A DNA stretch of 64,000 bases from Selaginella moellendorffii. Its lineage: Eukaryota; Streptophyta; Lycopodiopsida; Selaginellales; Selaginellaceae. Location: contig NW_003314327.1 of the NCBI RefSeq assembly GCF_000143415.4, positions 582,775 to 646,774 on the forward strand, written 5' to 3'. Shown here piece by piece: positions 12,188-23,775 of this stretch (the stretch's first letter is position 1; each line of letters begins with the position of its first letter). The notes beneath the pieces were generated by a model, which was given only the letters and a program-made list of their open reading frames with translations, searched no databases and was not told where the DNA came from. A program made the position numbers and the translations under genes.

Positions 12188-13748
12188 CTATGACGCCGCT
12201 GGGTTGATCACTTTGGGCTTGGGCTTCACCTCAGCTTCGTTGATACTGCGCACAAAGATTGCATCTGGTTCGTGCCTGCGAGGGGAGATTCACGATTGTA
12301 AGTACCAGAGGTTAGACTGGACGAACGTAAGTTTCTTACGGTTTTTCTCCCTCTTCAAAGGTGTAGCTCGACGCAATCGCCAAGAGCCTTCCATCGCGGC
12401 TAAACGAGAGCGCGGCTATGCTTGTTGGGTATCGCGAGTACTACAAAGACGGATTTTTATCAAAGGACGACTGGAAAGGAAGAGACGAACCTGATAAAGC
12501 CTCTTCTTATTGTTCCCGTCCCATACGTTTACGTATCCATCGCAGCCTCCAGTTGCAAAGGTCCCATATCTAGCAATTCAATGGAAGAACGAACGAGCTT
12601 AGAAAACAAAACAAACCAAAGCTCTAGACTCACGCACATTGGATGGAAAGCGATGGCATTAACGGGATAGACTGTGTCACGGCCAGCCTCGGAATTTCTG
12701 TGGCACTTGAAAGCATACCTGACAGTACAATTGTCAATGAAAACTGCGTGATAGAAGTTCGAAGAAAAAAAAAAAGAACTTACTTTTTAGCTTGCCCAGC
12801 CTCAGACATGTCAAAAAACTCCATAGCAACTCGGCCTTCAACGGAGCTTAGCGCATAGCCTGCAGTGAAAAGTTAGTCCAGAAACGTTTGGTACGTCTGG
12901 TAAGAATCTCCAAGACTCTCGGATTTTTTTTTTTTTCCTCGGCTCTTCTTACCCGTTCCATTGGGATAGCAACGAACACATCGCGTTTGATACTTGAGAG
13001 ACGACTCTCGTTCTTGCTCGGGGCGAGACATGTTTCTCAAATCGTAAACGTTGATGTGCCTGCCCGCGGTGGCCACCACCAGGTGCGGGAACACGAGAGA
13101 CATGGAGTAGACGCGCTCTGGCTGCTGGTATGTTCCAACTGGTGGCTTGTTTCCCAAAACTCTGGCGTCCCAACATCTGAGAGTTTTATCCCAGCTACCT
13201 GTGATAACTTGGCCTGGAAAGATAAAGAACCAAAACAAAGAAACACTTTTGAGACAATGGAAACGACTAGCAAGATCTAGAGTACCTGTGTGATGGGAGT
13301 ATTCTACACAGCGAACAGACGCCTCGTGAGAACCCAAGATGTCCTCTCTGCCTGTGTTGAAATCGTACCTGTGAGCCAAGTATCAGAATACGAGATAGCT
13401 AGCTACTCAAGAAAGATATCTTTACCTTCGTACAGTGTAGTCGGCACTGGCACTAAAACCCGAGGCATCGTCGTGAAAGCAGCAATCTAGAACTGGTCCC
13501 CTATGCTCAAACTGGCCCTTCAAGGTATTGGCGCTGGCATCGTAGAGCCTGACTTTCTGCCCAAGAGAAAGATCCACATTGTAGCAAAAAGAAAGAGAAA
13601 AGAATGTAGGGAGAGAGGAAGAACTTACGGAATCCCAGGAAGAAACAAGGAGATGATCGCTGTGATTGGAGAAGCGCAAGTTGGAAATGCCGTCGGGCGG
13701 AGGCGATGTGAGCTCCCGACCAGCGCCAGCGCCAACAGCTCCCATCAT
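12188..13748 (-). CDS. BUB3: Mitotic checkpoint WD40 protein BUB3
   Basis: BUB3 is a WD40 adaptor that binds BUB1/BUBR1-type and KNL1 motifs at kinetochores in the spindle checkpoint. The ATG at 13746-13748 gives [20 protein letters not shown], then [20 protein letters not shown] (first blade). Next come [40 protein letters not shown] plus [14 protein letters not shown], and [20 protein letters not shown]. Downstream exons encode [20 protein letters not shown] with DGYVNVWDG, and the C-terminus [20 protein letters not shown], a BUB3 signature. The stop is at 12188-12190. The related WD40 protein RAE1 is less likely given the C-terminal motif. The start lies beside an AAACCCTAAA telo-box (about 13764). 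Confidence 0.92.
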
Positions 13749-14117
13749 CGCTCTCCACCAAAACCCTAAATAACCCCTGATCTAGGGCTCCTACGCTCTT
13801 CCTCGAGGGAATTTCAAAATTCCAAGCTTTCCCGCCAGATCAGTTAAACCCATCTAGAAGAAGGCCTTGAAACTCCTGTGATCGATCGAGTTCCAAAACG
13901 ATCCCTTGAGGATCCAAGTTTATAGTGGACATGGAGCTCTAAACACCAGCAGTCTTGGATAAATAGAAAGAACACCTGAGAGTGAATCGAAAGAACACCT
14001 GGGTAGCAGTCTTAGAAACACATGAGAGGAGTCTTGGGTAGAACACCTGTGATTTGATAAGTTCTTAAAGAGAAGAGAAGAAACTACGAACCTCCTCGTC
14101 CATCTCTTGCTAAGTTA
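13749..14117. other. Intergenic: BUB3 5' flank / RPS12 3' flank
   Basis: No gene is seen here. The first 30 nt next to BUB3 carry a telo-box. Around 13965-14055 there are several degenerate direct repeats built on GAACACCTG and GTCTTGG(G)TAG, perhaps a decayed short tandem array. Nothing else is recognised. Confidence 0.5.
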
Positions 14118-15066
14118 CTAGCTCTTGTCCACGGGCTTGGGCTTCTTGGTTCCATACTTCGATCGCCCTTTCCTCCGGTTTGCGACGCCCTGGAGATCTT
14201 TCGCGCCCCTGATGCAGTGGTACTTGACACCGGGAAGATCTTTCACTCGGCCTCCCCGGACGAGCACCACCGAGTGCTCTTGGAGGTTGTGGCCCTCGCC
14301 TGGGATGTAGGCGATGACAACGTTGCGATTGGAGAGACGAACCTTGGCGACTTTCCGAAGAGCCGAGTTGGGCTTCTTTGGAGTCCTGGTGGAGACGCGG
14401 AGGCACACTCCCTGCTTCTGTGGTGCTCCTCCCAGAGCTGGGGATTTGGAGAGCTTCTTCTTTTTCTTTCGTGCGCCTCTGACGAGCTGGTTCAGAGTCG
14501 GCTTGAGTTCCAGAGTTTTGTTCGTTTCAGCTTGCGGAATCTAAAGGAAAACTGTGAATTCGAGCTTTCTGAGCAAACAGAAGATAGACTTTTACTTGAT
14601 CGAGAGTTTCCACTTGCTGGCTGGAAAGATCGGCCATCAACACTGCCAGAAAGAAAGAAGGAAAATGGGCATGATCATCATCACTCAGAAATCTTACCAG
14701 GATTTAGCAAGCCGGTAGTGTCGAAGAGAGATCCCGCCGAGAAACCATACGTGACCTACAATATAAAACATAGACGCTAAGCATCGATGACTTGGCTTCC
14801 AATCCACGCACTTACCTGCTGGTTTCGCAGCAAAGAAGTCCACTCGAACGCATCGATACGAGAATGTCCTGAAAGAATCACAAAATACAACGAGCAGCAC
14901 GCTTCCAATCGATCAAACCTGGCTCCTTCACAGCCGGCAGCAATGCAGGATGCAGCGCCCGGCCATCCAGCGGCGAGCTCGAAATTCTCGCCTGCGTCGA
15001 GAAGATCCTCGCTCGGCCGGAGAATGCGAAGCCTAGCGCTCTCCTGCGCGCTTGCCACGACCCCAT
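14118..15066 (-). CDS. RPS12: Mitochondrial ribosomal protein S12, nuclear-encoded with presequence
   Basis: S12 is a decoding-centre protein of the mitochondrial small ribosomal subunit. The C-terminal 110 or so residues match mitochondrial rather than plastid S12: [76 protein letters not shown], stop 14118-14120. Upstream exons remain in phase to an ATG at 15064-15066 ([20 protein letters not shown]), an Arg/Ala/Ser-rich, acid-poor stretch typical of a mitochondrial targeting presequence. The first intron is 14869-14918 (50 nt, GT-AG). Further introns end before SRIDAF..., VTYGFSAG..., VLMADLSS... and IPQAETNK.... This adds roughly 110 residues before the conserved core, longer than a simple presequence. 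It is head-to-head with ALA2, 71 nt apart. Nuclear relocation is shown by the spliceosomal introns and nuclear neighbours; import is inferred. Confidence 0.9.
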
Positions 15067-15137
15067 AGCATCTATAAACCCTAAATATTTTACTAAGTCC
15101 ACTCAATGCGCGTGGGAGGAGGAGCTAGGTCTGGTGG
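15067..15137. promoter_or_regulatory. Shared 71-nt divergent 5' region of RPS12 and ALA2
   Basis: The start codons are 71 nt apart. An AAACCCTAAATATTTTA stretch at about 15076-15092 combines a telo-box with an AT-rich element. Bidirectional promoter function is inferred from spacing. Confidence 0.5.
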
Positions 15138-18100
15138 ATGTCCGTGGAGCTCCTGAGGCGCATGGCGGAGATCAAGGAGGACGAGGAGGATGCGCGGCCT
15201 CCCCAGATCTCCAGGGATTCCAGCAACAAAGAGAAGAACAGCGGCCGCTGCGTCTACATCAACGAAGGGGATCGCTATCCCGATCTCTATTGCAACAACA
15301 GGGTATCCAACACCAAGTATAATCTCTGGAATTTCCTTCCCAAGAATCTATGGGAGCAATTCGGGTAAGCTTCACGCTATCGGACCGGCATTCTATGATT
15401 CTTTTGTTTGATTCAGGCGATTCATGAACAAGTACTTCCTTCTCATTGCGATCCTCCAGCTCTGGCCTCTCATCACTCCCGTCAATCCAGCCAGCACTTG
15501 GGGGCCTTTGCTACTTATCTTCTCGGTCTCGGCGTGTAAGGAAGCTTGGGACGATTATAACCGATATAAGCTGGACAAGCAAGCAAATGAGAGGATGGTT
15601 TGGGTCGTCAAGAAAGGCGTCAAGACACGGGTGAGAAACTACACTGTTTTGTAAAGTTTTTGCTCTAACTATTTTTTGATAGATCCAAGCGCAAGATATT
15701 CATGTCGGTGACATCGTCTGGTTGCGGGAAAAGGATGAAGTTCCGTGCGATATGATCTTACTGGGATCGTCAGATCCTCAAGGTGTTTGCTACATTGAGG
15801 TACATTGGCTGTTTTTATTTTTCTTGGATCTCTTGGATCTCTTCTGTTTCTTCTCTCTTTTCAGACGTCAACCATTGATGGAGAAACTGATTTGAAGACC
15901 CGAGTTGTCCCGTCTCCTTGCATTGGGCTTAACTCCGAGCTCCTTCACAAAATCAAGGTAGAACTTTCTTCTTAGTCTTTTTAGGAACTTACATATGTTT
16001 GATCTTAAGGGTATTATTGAATGCGGATATCCGGACAGAGATATTCGAAGACTTGATGCCAACCTCAGGTTGTTTCCTCCTTTTATCGACACGGACTACT
16101 TCCCAATCACTGTCAACAACACGTTGTTGCAATCCTGTTTCATTAGAAACACTGAGTGGGCATGCGGAGTGGCTGTGTATACAGGTATTTTTTTTAATCT
16201 GCTTAAGGAAAACAAACCTTCTTTACAGGCAATGAGACTAAGCTTGGGATGAGCAGAGGTTTGCCATCGCCAAAACTTACAGCAGTCGATGCGATGATTG
16301 ATAAGCTAACCGGAGCCATTTTTGTATTTCAAGTGGTTGTGGTTATCATTCTTGGTTTCGCCGGAAACGCGTGGAAGTCCACTGAGGCGGACAAGGTTGG
16401 CACAATTTTTTCTTTCGTGGGCTCTAAATTGTCAGCTTTGCAGCTGTGGTACGTCCATTATCCGAAAGCTGCCCCTTGGTACGAGTTTATTGTCATTCCC
16501 CTAAGGTTTGAGCTTTTATGCTCGATTATGATACCCATTTCAATTAAGGTATGTTTTCGCTGTATAATGTTGATATCCTTATGTATCGTGTCAGGTCTCC
16601 TTGGATTTGGCAAAAAGCATGTACGCCAAGTTTATTGATTGGGATCTTCATATGTACGATGAGAAAACGGATACTCCAGCCGTTGCTACAAAGTATGAAA
16701 GCTGTCTTGCATACTCTTTTTCTAGAATTAAAATCTAACGTTTCAATGCTGCAGTACGGCCATCAGTGAAGATCTTGGTCAAATTGAATATATTCTCACT
16801 GATAAAACGGGTACATTGACCGAAAATTTGATGTTGTTCAAGAAATGCTGCATAAAAGGCTCCTGTTACGGTGATTCAACCCGTGATGCTGTCAAAGGTA
16901 TTTTCATTCTTTTATACAAAATTTTAAACAAGAATCTTGTGTAGATCCTGCTCTTCTTCGTGCGCTAAACGAAAATGATCCAGAAGTACTCAAGTTTCTT
17001 ACAGTTATGGCAGTTTGTAACACGGTGGTGCCAAGTCGAAGGTACGCAAAAAATATAGGAATTAATCTAAACCTTGTCGTTCACTTTCAGTCCAAACGGT
17101 TCGATCTCATACAAAGCTCAATCTCAAGACGAAGAAGCTCTTGTTTCAGCTGCTTCTCATCTTCGCGTCGTGCTGCTTAACAAGGCTGCTAACTGTGTAG
17201 GTAACTGATATTTAGATGATATTCTCATAGTTATTTTAACACCATTGAGGTTTGTTATAGAGGTCAGTGTACTCGGAGCGGTATTGGAGTTCGACATTCT
17301 TGACGTGCTAGAATTCACGTCCGACCGTAAGAAGATGTCAGTAATTGTAAGAGAGAGGCAGACTGGCGAGCTGAAGCTATTAACAAAGGGAGCTGACGAA
17401 GCAATTTTTTCTTCAGTCCATAACGGTGAGCTCTTGTATTCGACCTCGACGCATCTATTTACTAAGATTAATTTTTTGATAGACCAACAAGTAAGGCGTG
17501 TCGCGGAGATTGTCGATCAGTATTCACAGATGGGATTAAGGACGCTATGTCTGGCTTGGCGAGATATCCGAGAGGAGGAATATCATGACTGGTCGAGGAA
17601 GTTTAAAGAAGCGAGCAGCAGCATCGTGGATCGAGAGGTCTGTATTTGACCTTTAACAACTTTGTGATCTTATTTTATTTGTCTTGTTCAGTGGAAGATT
17701 GCGGAAGTGTGCGTGCTTATGGAACGTAATCTAGAGCTTTTAGGTGCAACAGCTATTGAGGACAAGTTACAAGTGAGCACTGTCTGATTATATATTTTCT
17801 CTACATAAGGCGTGTTTCAGGACGGTGTTGCGGAGACCATTGAAAGCCTTCGAGATGCAGGAATCAATTTCTGGATGCTGACGGGAGATAAGCAGTTGAC
17901 AGCAGCTCAGATTGCACTTTCGTGCAACTTCGTGCTTCCGGGTAGGATGGGTGTTTTTGTGGAGTATCTAATGCTAATTCTACTTAACAGAACCTCAGGG
18001 ACAATTACTGTATGTGCAAGGAGCGACCCAGAGTGACGTTGGAGCGAGTCTGGAGAGGGTCTTGCGAACTATGCAGATATCTAGCACTGAACATAAGGTG

Positions 18101-19703
18101 ACTCGTCTACTTTTATGAGCATCGCTCTTAATGTTCTCTTAGTATCAGGATGTAGCCTTTGTTATCGATGGACTGGCACTGGAATTTGCATTGAAGTACT
18201 ACAGACAACTTTTCGCTGAGGTGGCTTCACTATGCAGAACTGCTATTTGTTGCCGTGTAACACCATCACAAAAGGCTCAGGTACTCGAAATCAAAATATT
18301 CTTATGCTTTTTTGAGTGACATGTCTCTGGCAGCTTGTACATTTAGTAAAAAGCTGGGAGTTCAGAACTCTCGCTATAGGAGATGGAGGAAACGATGTCC
18401 GCATGATACAAGAAGCTCATGTTGGTGTAGGGATAAGCGGGCGTGAAGGCCTTCAGGCAGCTAGAGCAGCAGATTACAGTCTCGCCAGTAAGTAGTTTGG
18501 ATACAGCTGCAATATTTCTAACATCTTATGTCGCAGAATTTCGATTTTTGAAGCGGTTGATACTTGTACATGGGAGATACTCATATAATAGGAGCGCATT
18601 TTTGTCACAGTACTCAATCTACAAATCACTGGTCTTATGCTTCATTCAGATCTTGTAAGCTTTTTTCTTTTTGCATATCGGATTTCGCTGATGCTTTTCC
18701 TTTTTTGGTTGTTTTCTCCTCTAGTTTCTCGTTCGTGTCAGGAATATCTGGGACGAGTTTGTTCAACTCTTTCAGTTTGATGGCCTACAATGTTTTGTAC
18801 ACTAGTGTCCCTGTGATGGCTAGCGTCCTCGACAAGGACATCGACGAGAAGACGGTCCTTCAACATCCCCAGATATTGAAATACTGTCAAGCCGGGAGGT
18901 AAGGCAGTGGCAGTGGCTCTCATTGTCAATAACTTGTAGTTTCAGGCTTTTAAATCCCAGCACATTTGCTGGCTGGTTTGGCCGGGCACTTTTTCACGTA
19001 AGGCTCGTCTTTAACCACATAAACCGTGATCGTTGCTCTCGTTTTGCAGGGCGCCGTGGTTTTTCTCATCACCATGCACGTCTACGTGAATGAAAAGAGC
19101 GAAATGGAGGAGGTCTCTCTTGTCGCGCTATCAGGCTGCATCTGGCTCCAAGCATTCGTCGTCGCGTTGGAAACAAGGTAATCAGCATTCCATCAAATTC
19201 CTGGCAACGATCTCGTCGCGCCTTTTGCAGTTCCTTCACGACCATTCAGCACATAGCCATCGGCGGCAACCTCGTCGCTTTCTACATCTTCAACCTGGTC
19301 GCGAGCACCGTGAAATGGGGAGGCATGTACACTATCATGTTTCGCATTTGCAGCCAGCGTGCATACTGGCTCACGATGTTGGTAAGCGTTTGTTCTCACG
19401 TTCTTTTGCTTCCACGCTTATAAATCTCTTTTTCTTGTGCTTGTTTAGCTGATTGTTGGTGCCGGGATTGGACCCATCGCGGCTCTCAAGTTCTTCCGGT
19501 TCTTCTATCGCCCCAGCTTGATCAACATCCTCCAGTACCGGGAGAGACGAGCAAGGGTCACAGAAGCAAATGCTACGTCTAGCTCCAGTGCTACGAGCAG
19601 TGGGAGCACTTCTAGCAGCCAACGCGCCGCGCAAGACGAAGAATCATCGTCAGTGTATCAGCCTCTCTTGTTGTCCACCAAGGATAGAACAAAGCGCCAG
19701 TGA
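15138..19703 (+). CDS. ALA2: P4-type phospholipid flippase, ALA2-like
   Basis: P4-ATPases flip aminophospholipids to the cytosolic leaflet of secretory and endosomal membranes with an ALIS/CDC50 partner. The ATG at 15138 starts [18 protein letters not shown]; the early [20 protein letters not shown]-type segment precedes the first two membrane spans. The actuator loop includes [12 protein letters not shown]. The phosphorylation motif DKTGTLTEN lies at about 16801. The nucleotide-binding region has [13 protein letters not shown], and TPSQKAQL with [20 protein letters not shown] completes the P domain near 18260-18430. The C-terminal spans end in a Ser-rich tail (stop 19701-19703). About 20 short exons with mostly 50-70 nt introns are visible. 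A lone-type ALA2 subfamily call rests on the N-terminus and the [20 protein letters not shown] segment. A copy of the last exon is duplicated at about 21420-21660. Confidence 0.9.
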
Positions 19704-19837
19704 TTCATGCGCTAAAATCAAAGTGCTTGACATTTTGTCAATTGGAAGCAAAAGCATAACTAGGAGTATGATCATAGAAGCCACTGGATTAAACTATCAC
19801 GAATGAGATGCTGCAAAAACTTTTGGAGTTTTTCATC

Positions 19838-21000
19838 TCACTTGTCGGCAAAGGAGATGCAACCTGGATAGAACACCATCAAGTCGAAAAGAACGCTCTG
19901 CCACTCTTCAGGAATTTCTCTGTTGAATTCGCAGAAAGAACTCCACGAGATCATATCAGAGCAATGGACCACAAGTTCACGGGCTCCCTGGTGCTTGAAC
20001 AAGCCCCTCAAGAAAGAGATATCACCAATATAATCGACAGCATTCAACCAAAGGTGGAAATCAAGTGCATGTAAGTCACGAGGATTCGAGCGCCTACAAG
20101 AAGAAGATTAGGAGAGGGTAGAAAATATAGAAGACCGCAAAGGTGCTTCACGCACCTGTAACCAGCCGGTGACGAAATGGACGATTCGCAAGTTGACGAG
20201 GGGCTCCAGAAGAAGGGAAACGCTCTTCTGGTGCTTCCATTCCAGATGTTCAAAGGTAATCTCTGTGATTGTGGGCATGAGCTCGAAGAGCCTCACCAAT
20301 TCATCCAGCTCCCAGTATCCCCCGATTTTCAAGCTCCGGAGCTTGTCAAATTTCCTGTTGAGTTTGCAGTGAGCGTACATCGTCAGGACTTCTAGGCTCT
20401 CCGATTGGAAACTGAGGCAGATGAAGCTGCCAACCTTGAAGGTGGGGAGTGTCGAGGAAAATACCGTAAGAGCTCAAGATGCCGTCCAGCCATCTCCCCA
20501 TCAAGGTGAACCTCTTGAGGCTGGCGCTCGACACCGTGAGACGGGCCCTGGAGAGACCGTCAAGACACCTGACGTGGAGCTCCTCAAGTAGCGGGCAAGC
20601 TGCGAGGAGCTCCTCGAGCAACCTCGCGTTGACTCTGGAGAGCGACGATCTCCGCAGGCGCCGGCGAGGTGCCATGCGCGCAAGATCGCTGCTGTAGCAT
20701 CCCCCGCTAATCTGGAGGCTCTCGAGCGCACCCATGCAGGACACCAAGTCCAGAACAGCGCGCCCCAAGCGGAGAAACATAGACGGAACATGGAGCCTCA
20801 GCGCTGCGACCGAATCCGCACAAGCAAGCCACCGCGGAGACGAAGTATTTGCTGCTTCCATGGTTCCACTGCGGCTCAGGGACACACTCCAGAGCTCGTT
20901 CACCTTTCCAGAAAACGGTCAACGTCGAGAGCATCCATGAAGTGCTGGCTGCAGCCCCACATCCAGATCAGGTCCATTGCAGTTTCTTCGTCCATTCTGA
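19838..21000 (-). pseudogene. F-box/LRR (FBD-like) gene remnant lacking the F-box
   Basis: Minus-strand frames encode a leucine-rich-repeat F-box-type protein in pieces. These are MDEETAMDLIWMWGCSQHFM near 20990, LRLHVPSMFLRLGRAVLDLV with LLEELLAACPLLEELHVRCL near 20600-20840, and FDKLRSLKIGGYWELDELVR with LMPTITEITFEHLEW near 20250-20370. The last piece is ISFLRGLFKHQGARELVVHC near 20010, ending at a stop about 19838. No F-box is found upstream of 21000. Joining the pieces needs frame changes at about 20895 (frame stops at a TGA just before VNELWSVS) and about 20470, plus a weak donor near 20165. I read this as a truncated, frameshifted member of a large F-box family. Unrecognised introns are an alternative explanation for part of the breakage. 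Confidence 0.6.
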
Positions 21001-21349
21001 CCAGGCTCGACGCTCAAGCCTTAAGAACTGCAGATGTAAGAGATATGAGCAAAGTCATCACTTCTTTCTTGACTTGTTCTTTTCTATGTAATGAGATTTC
21101 AATCTCTCAATTATAATTCGTGAGTGGACTTTGGCGAGCTCCATGATTGATTTGTATTTACGTTGATTTGATTCTATTGGACCCTCATACGTCTCCTACC
21201 ACACTTTTCAGTGGTGACTATCTCACGAGAAACGGAGAAATGAACTTATGTAATCGTTGAAGCGAAACAAACGTCCAGTGACTTCGCAAAAGAAATGCTC
21301 CTGAAGCTGCTGAAGCTCTGGAGTTTTACTGCCACTTCTCCTGTTAGCA

Positions 21350-21660
21350 AATGCCATGTCGGCCTTCAAAAGAATTCAGGAAGAATTTCTGGGCGGACAT
21401 CTGTGAGCACGCCATTTCCTTCTTCTACCGCCCCACCTTGATCACCATCCTCCAGTGCCGTGAAAGACGAGCCATGGTCACAGAAGCAAATGCTACCACT
21501 AGCTCCACTCGAGGAATCCTCGTCAGTGTATCAGCCACTCTTGTTGTCCACCAAGGATAGAACAAAGCGCCAGTGATTCATGTGCCATACATATCCTTTC
21601 TTCCGATTTGATGAGCTTTGTAAAATCAAAAGTGCTTGACACTTCGTCACTAGAACTGTA
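21350..21660 (+). pseudogene. Duplicated fragment of the ALA2 last exon and 3' UTR
   Basis: This stretch repeats the 3' end of ALA2 (about 19490-19745): CGCCCCAGCTTGATCAACAT there versus CGCCCCACCTTGATCACCAT here. The shared CACAGAAGCAAATGCTAC, GTGTATCAGCC and CACCAAGGATAGAACAAAGC up to the stop region also match, as does AGTGCTTGACA in the 3' UTR. Part of the serine-rich coding segment is deleted. There is no upstream ALA2 sequence, so it cannot encode a flippase. It lies beyond the F-box remnant, so the F-box locus is bracketed by ALA2 3' sequence on both sides. Confidence 0.85.
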
Positions 21661-22036
21661 CTAAAATGGACACTTTTAAAGTCACCCCAGCGGACGTTAA
21701 GGCATGTTATAGCACCGACAAGATTGAGAATTAAGCTTGTCATTTAGCATAACTATAACTATAATCTTGTCATTTAGCATCACTTTAAACTATAATAAGT
21801 ATTTAAAATATAAGCACTAAATACGTATTTTATAAAAAGTATATCTATAAGTAGGAATACAAAAACGTTTCACCCGTTTTACCGGTAGTTATCCACAATC
21901 CACGAGCTGTTGCTTGGGAGAAAGGGAAAAAGGAAAACCAAAAAATAATAGATACACTAAATACACTGGCAAAGTGCGCTGCGGTAGTGCTTTTGCTCCT
22001 GCTAGGGCTTTTGGATTGGCTCGCAGATCCGGCGCC
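21661..22036. other. Intergenic / SnRK2 5' region
   Basis: AT-rich sequence with a local direct repeat (ATAATCTTGTCATTTAGCAT near 21730-21780). No gene is seen. The last 100 nt are probably the SnRK2 5' UTR. Confidence 0.45.
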
Positions 22037-23665
22037 ATGGACGACAGCGGAGTGGAGGGCGAGGCCGCGGGCGCCACCGCCGCCGCTGGTCCGGATTATC
22101 CGCTCCTCCACGACACGGAGCGCTTCGAGCTGGTGCGGGACATAGGGTCGGGAAATTTCGCTGTGGCGAGGCTCGTCCGCGATCGCGTCACACAGGAATT
22201 GTTCGCGGTCAAGTACATTGAGCGCGGGGACAAGGTGAGCTCGCGGCGCATATGTGATCTGGGCTCCAATTCTTGTGCCTGTGATCCAGATTGATGAGAA
22301 AGTCCAGAGGGAGATTATCAACCACCGCTCAATGCGACATCCCAATATCGTGCGCTTCAAGGAGGTGGGGAATTTCTCGCCATAGCGATCATTTTGTTCC
22401 TTCTTTCCTCCCGGACTTATCTCGCCTCTTACCAGGTCATGCTGACGCCTACTCATCTCGCCATTGTCATGGAATACGCTGCCGGCGGTGAGCTCTTCGA
22501 GAGGATTTGCAACGCGACCAGATTTGGCGAAGACGAGGTGATTGCTGGCTTTTTACCTTGGTCTTTTTTTATGTCAAAATCCCGTTTTCTCGTAGGCAAG
22601 GTTCTTCTTTCAGCAGCTAATTTCCGGTGTGAGTTACTGCCACAACATGGTAACATTTCCACTTCTTTTCTCCAAACTTTTCTCCTTAACGTGTAGCGTA
22701 CTCTAGGAAGTCTGCCACCGGGATCTAAAGCTGGAGAACACGCTACTCGACGGCAGCCCGGCTCCACGTCTCAAAATTTGTGACTTCGGCTACTCAAAGG
22801 TATCGAGCATTCCGGAAGAGGAGCTAATCCAATCCTGTTTGTGCTCCTTCCAGTCGTCCGTTTTTGATTCGCAGCCAAAGTCAACAGTGGGAACCCCGGC
22901 ATACATTGCACCGGAGGTGCTGTCCACCAAGAACTACGATGGGAAGGTAAGACCCCACCGCGTTGCTACATAGTCTCAGCACTATCAACTCTCTAGAAGC
23001 ACAGAGCAGAGTGTCCTTCCTCTGATGATGATGCAGGTGGGTCAGTGATTCAATCATCCCTTTCAGATTGCAGATGTATGGTCCTGCGGCGTCACCCTGT
23101 ATGTCATGCTCGTCGGTGCCTACCCCTTCGAGGACCCGGAGGATCCCAAAAACTTTCGCAAGACGATTGGAGTGAGCACAAGCTTTGCAAGTTTGATTTC
23201 TTCTCATCGAGTTAGTACTCCTTCCTCTTCTTGCAGAGAATACTTAGCGTCCAGTACTCCATCCCGCAATCGGTGGACATCTCTCCAGAGGCGCACGATC
23301 TCTTGTCCCGCATTTTTGTTGGGAATCCCAACCAGGTAACTTTGGGTTAAGCCACATCTCCGGTTTTTACAGCGCTTTCTTTTTCTTCTTGTTCTCTCCA
23401 GAGGATCAACATTGCCGGTATAAAGAACCACCCTTGGTTCCTCAAGAACTTACCAGCGGAGCTGAGCGATGCTGGAACGAGCACCGTGGACGATCCAAGC
23501 CATCCTCAGAGCATCGAGGATATAATGCGGATCATAACCGAGGCAAGGATTCCCGGCGTTCGGGAGTACCTGGACAACGGGGGCCTGGATTTTGACGACA
23601 TGGATTTGGAGAACGACTTAGACCCAGACTTGGACAGCAGTGGAGAATTCGTGTGTGCCTTGTAG
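22037..23665 (+). CDS. SnRK2: SnRK2 protein kinase, subclass III (OST1/SnRK2.6-like)
   Basis: Subclass III SnRK2 kinases carry ABA signalling and are held off by clade A PP2Cs. The ATG at 22037 begins [20 protein letters not shown], followed by the glycine loop [17 protein letters not shown], catalytic lysine in [34 protein letters not shown], and activation loop [19 protein letters not shown], whose serines match the autophosphorylated OST1 loop. Exons at 23250-23500 give [18 protein letters not shown]. The C-terminus has the SnRK2 box ([12 protein letters not shown]), then the acidic ABA box [20 protein letters not shown] ending in CAL, stop 23663-23665. That acidic end is specific to the ABA-activated subclass. 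The N-terminal Ala-rich extension is slightly longer than in angiosperms. It is convergent with the SM-protein gene, 110 nt apart. Confidence 0.93.
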
Positions 23666-23775
23666 TAAGAAAAAGGCGATGAAGGAAGTGTTAAAAGAAG
23701 AAAGAATCATATCGGCCCTGTTTATTTCTACAACGCGGGATGTAAAAAAAACTAGTCATACCTATGTTAAGTATA

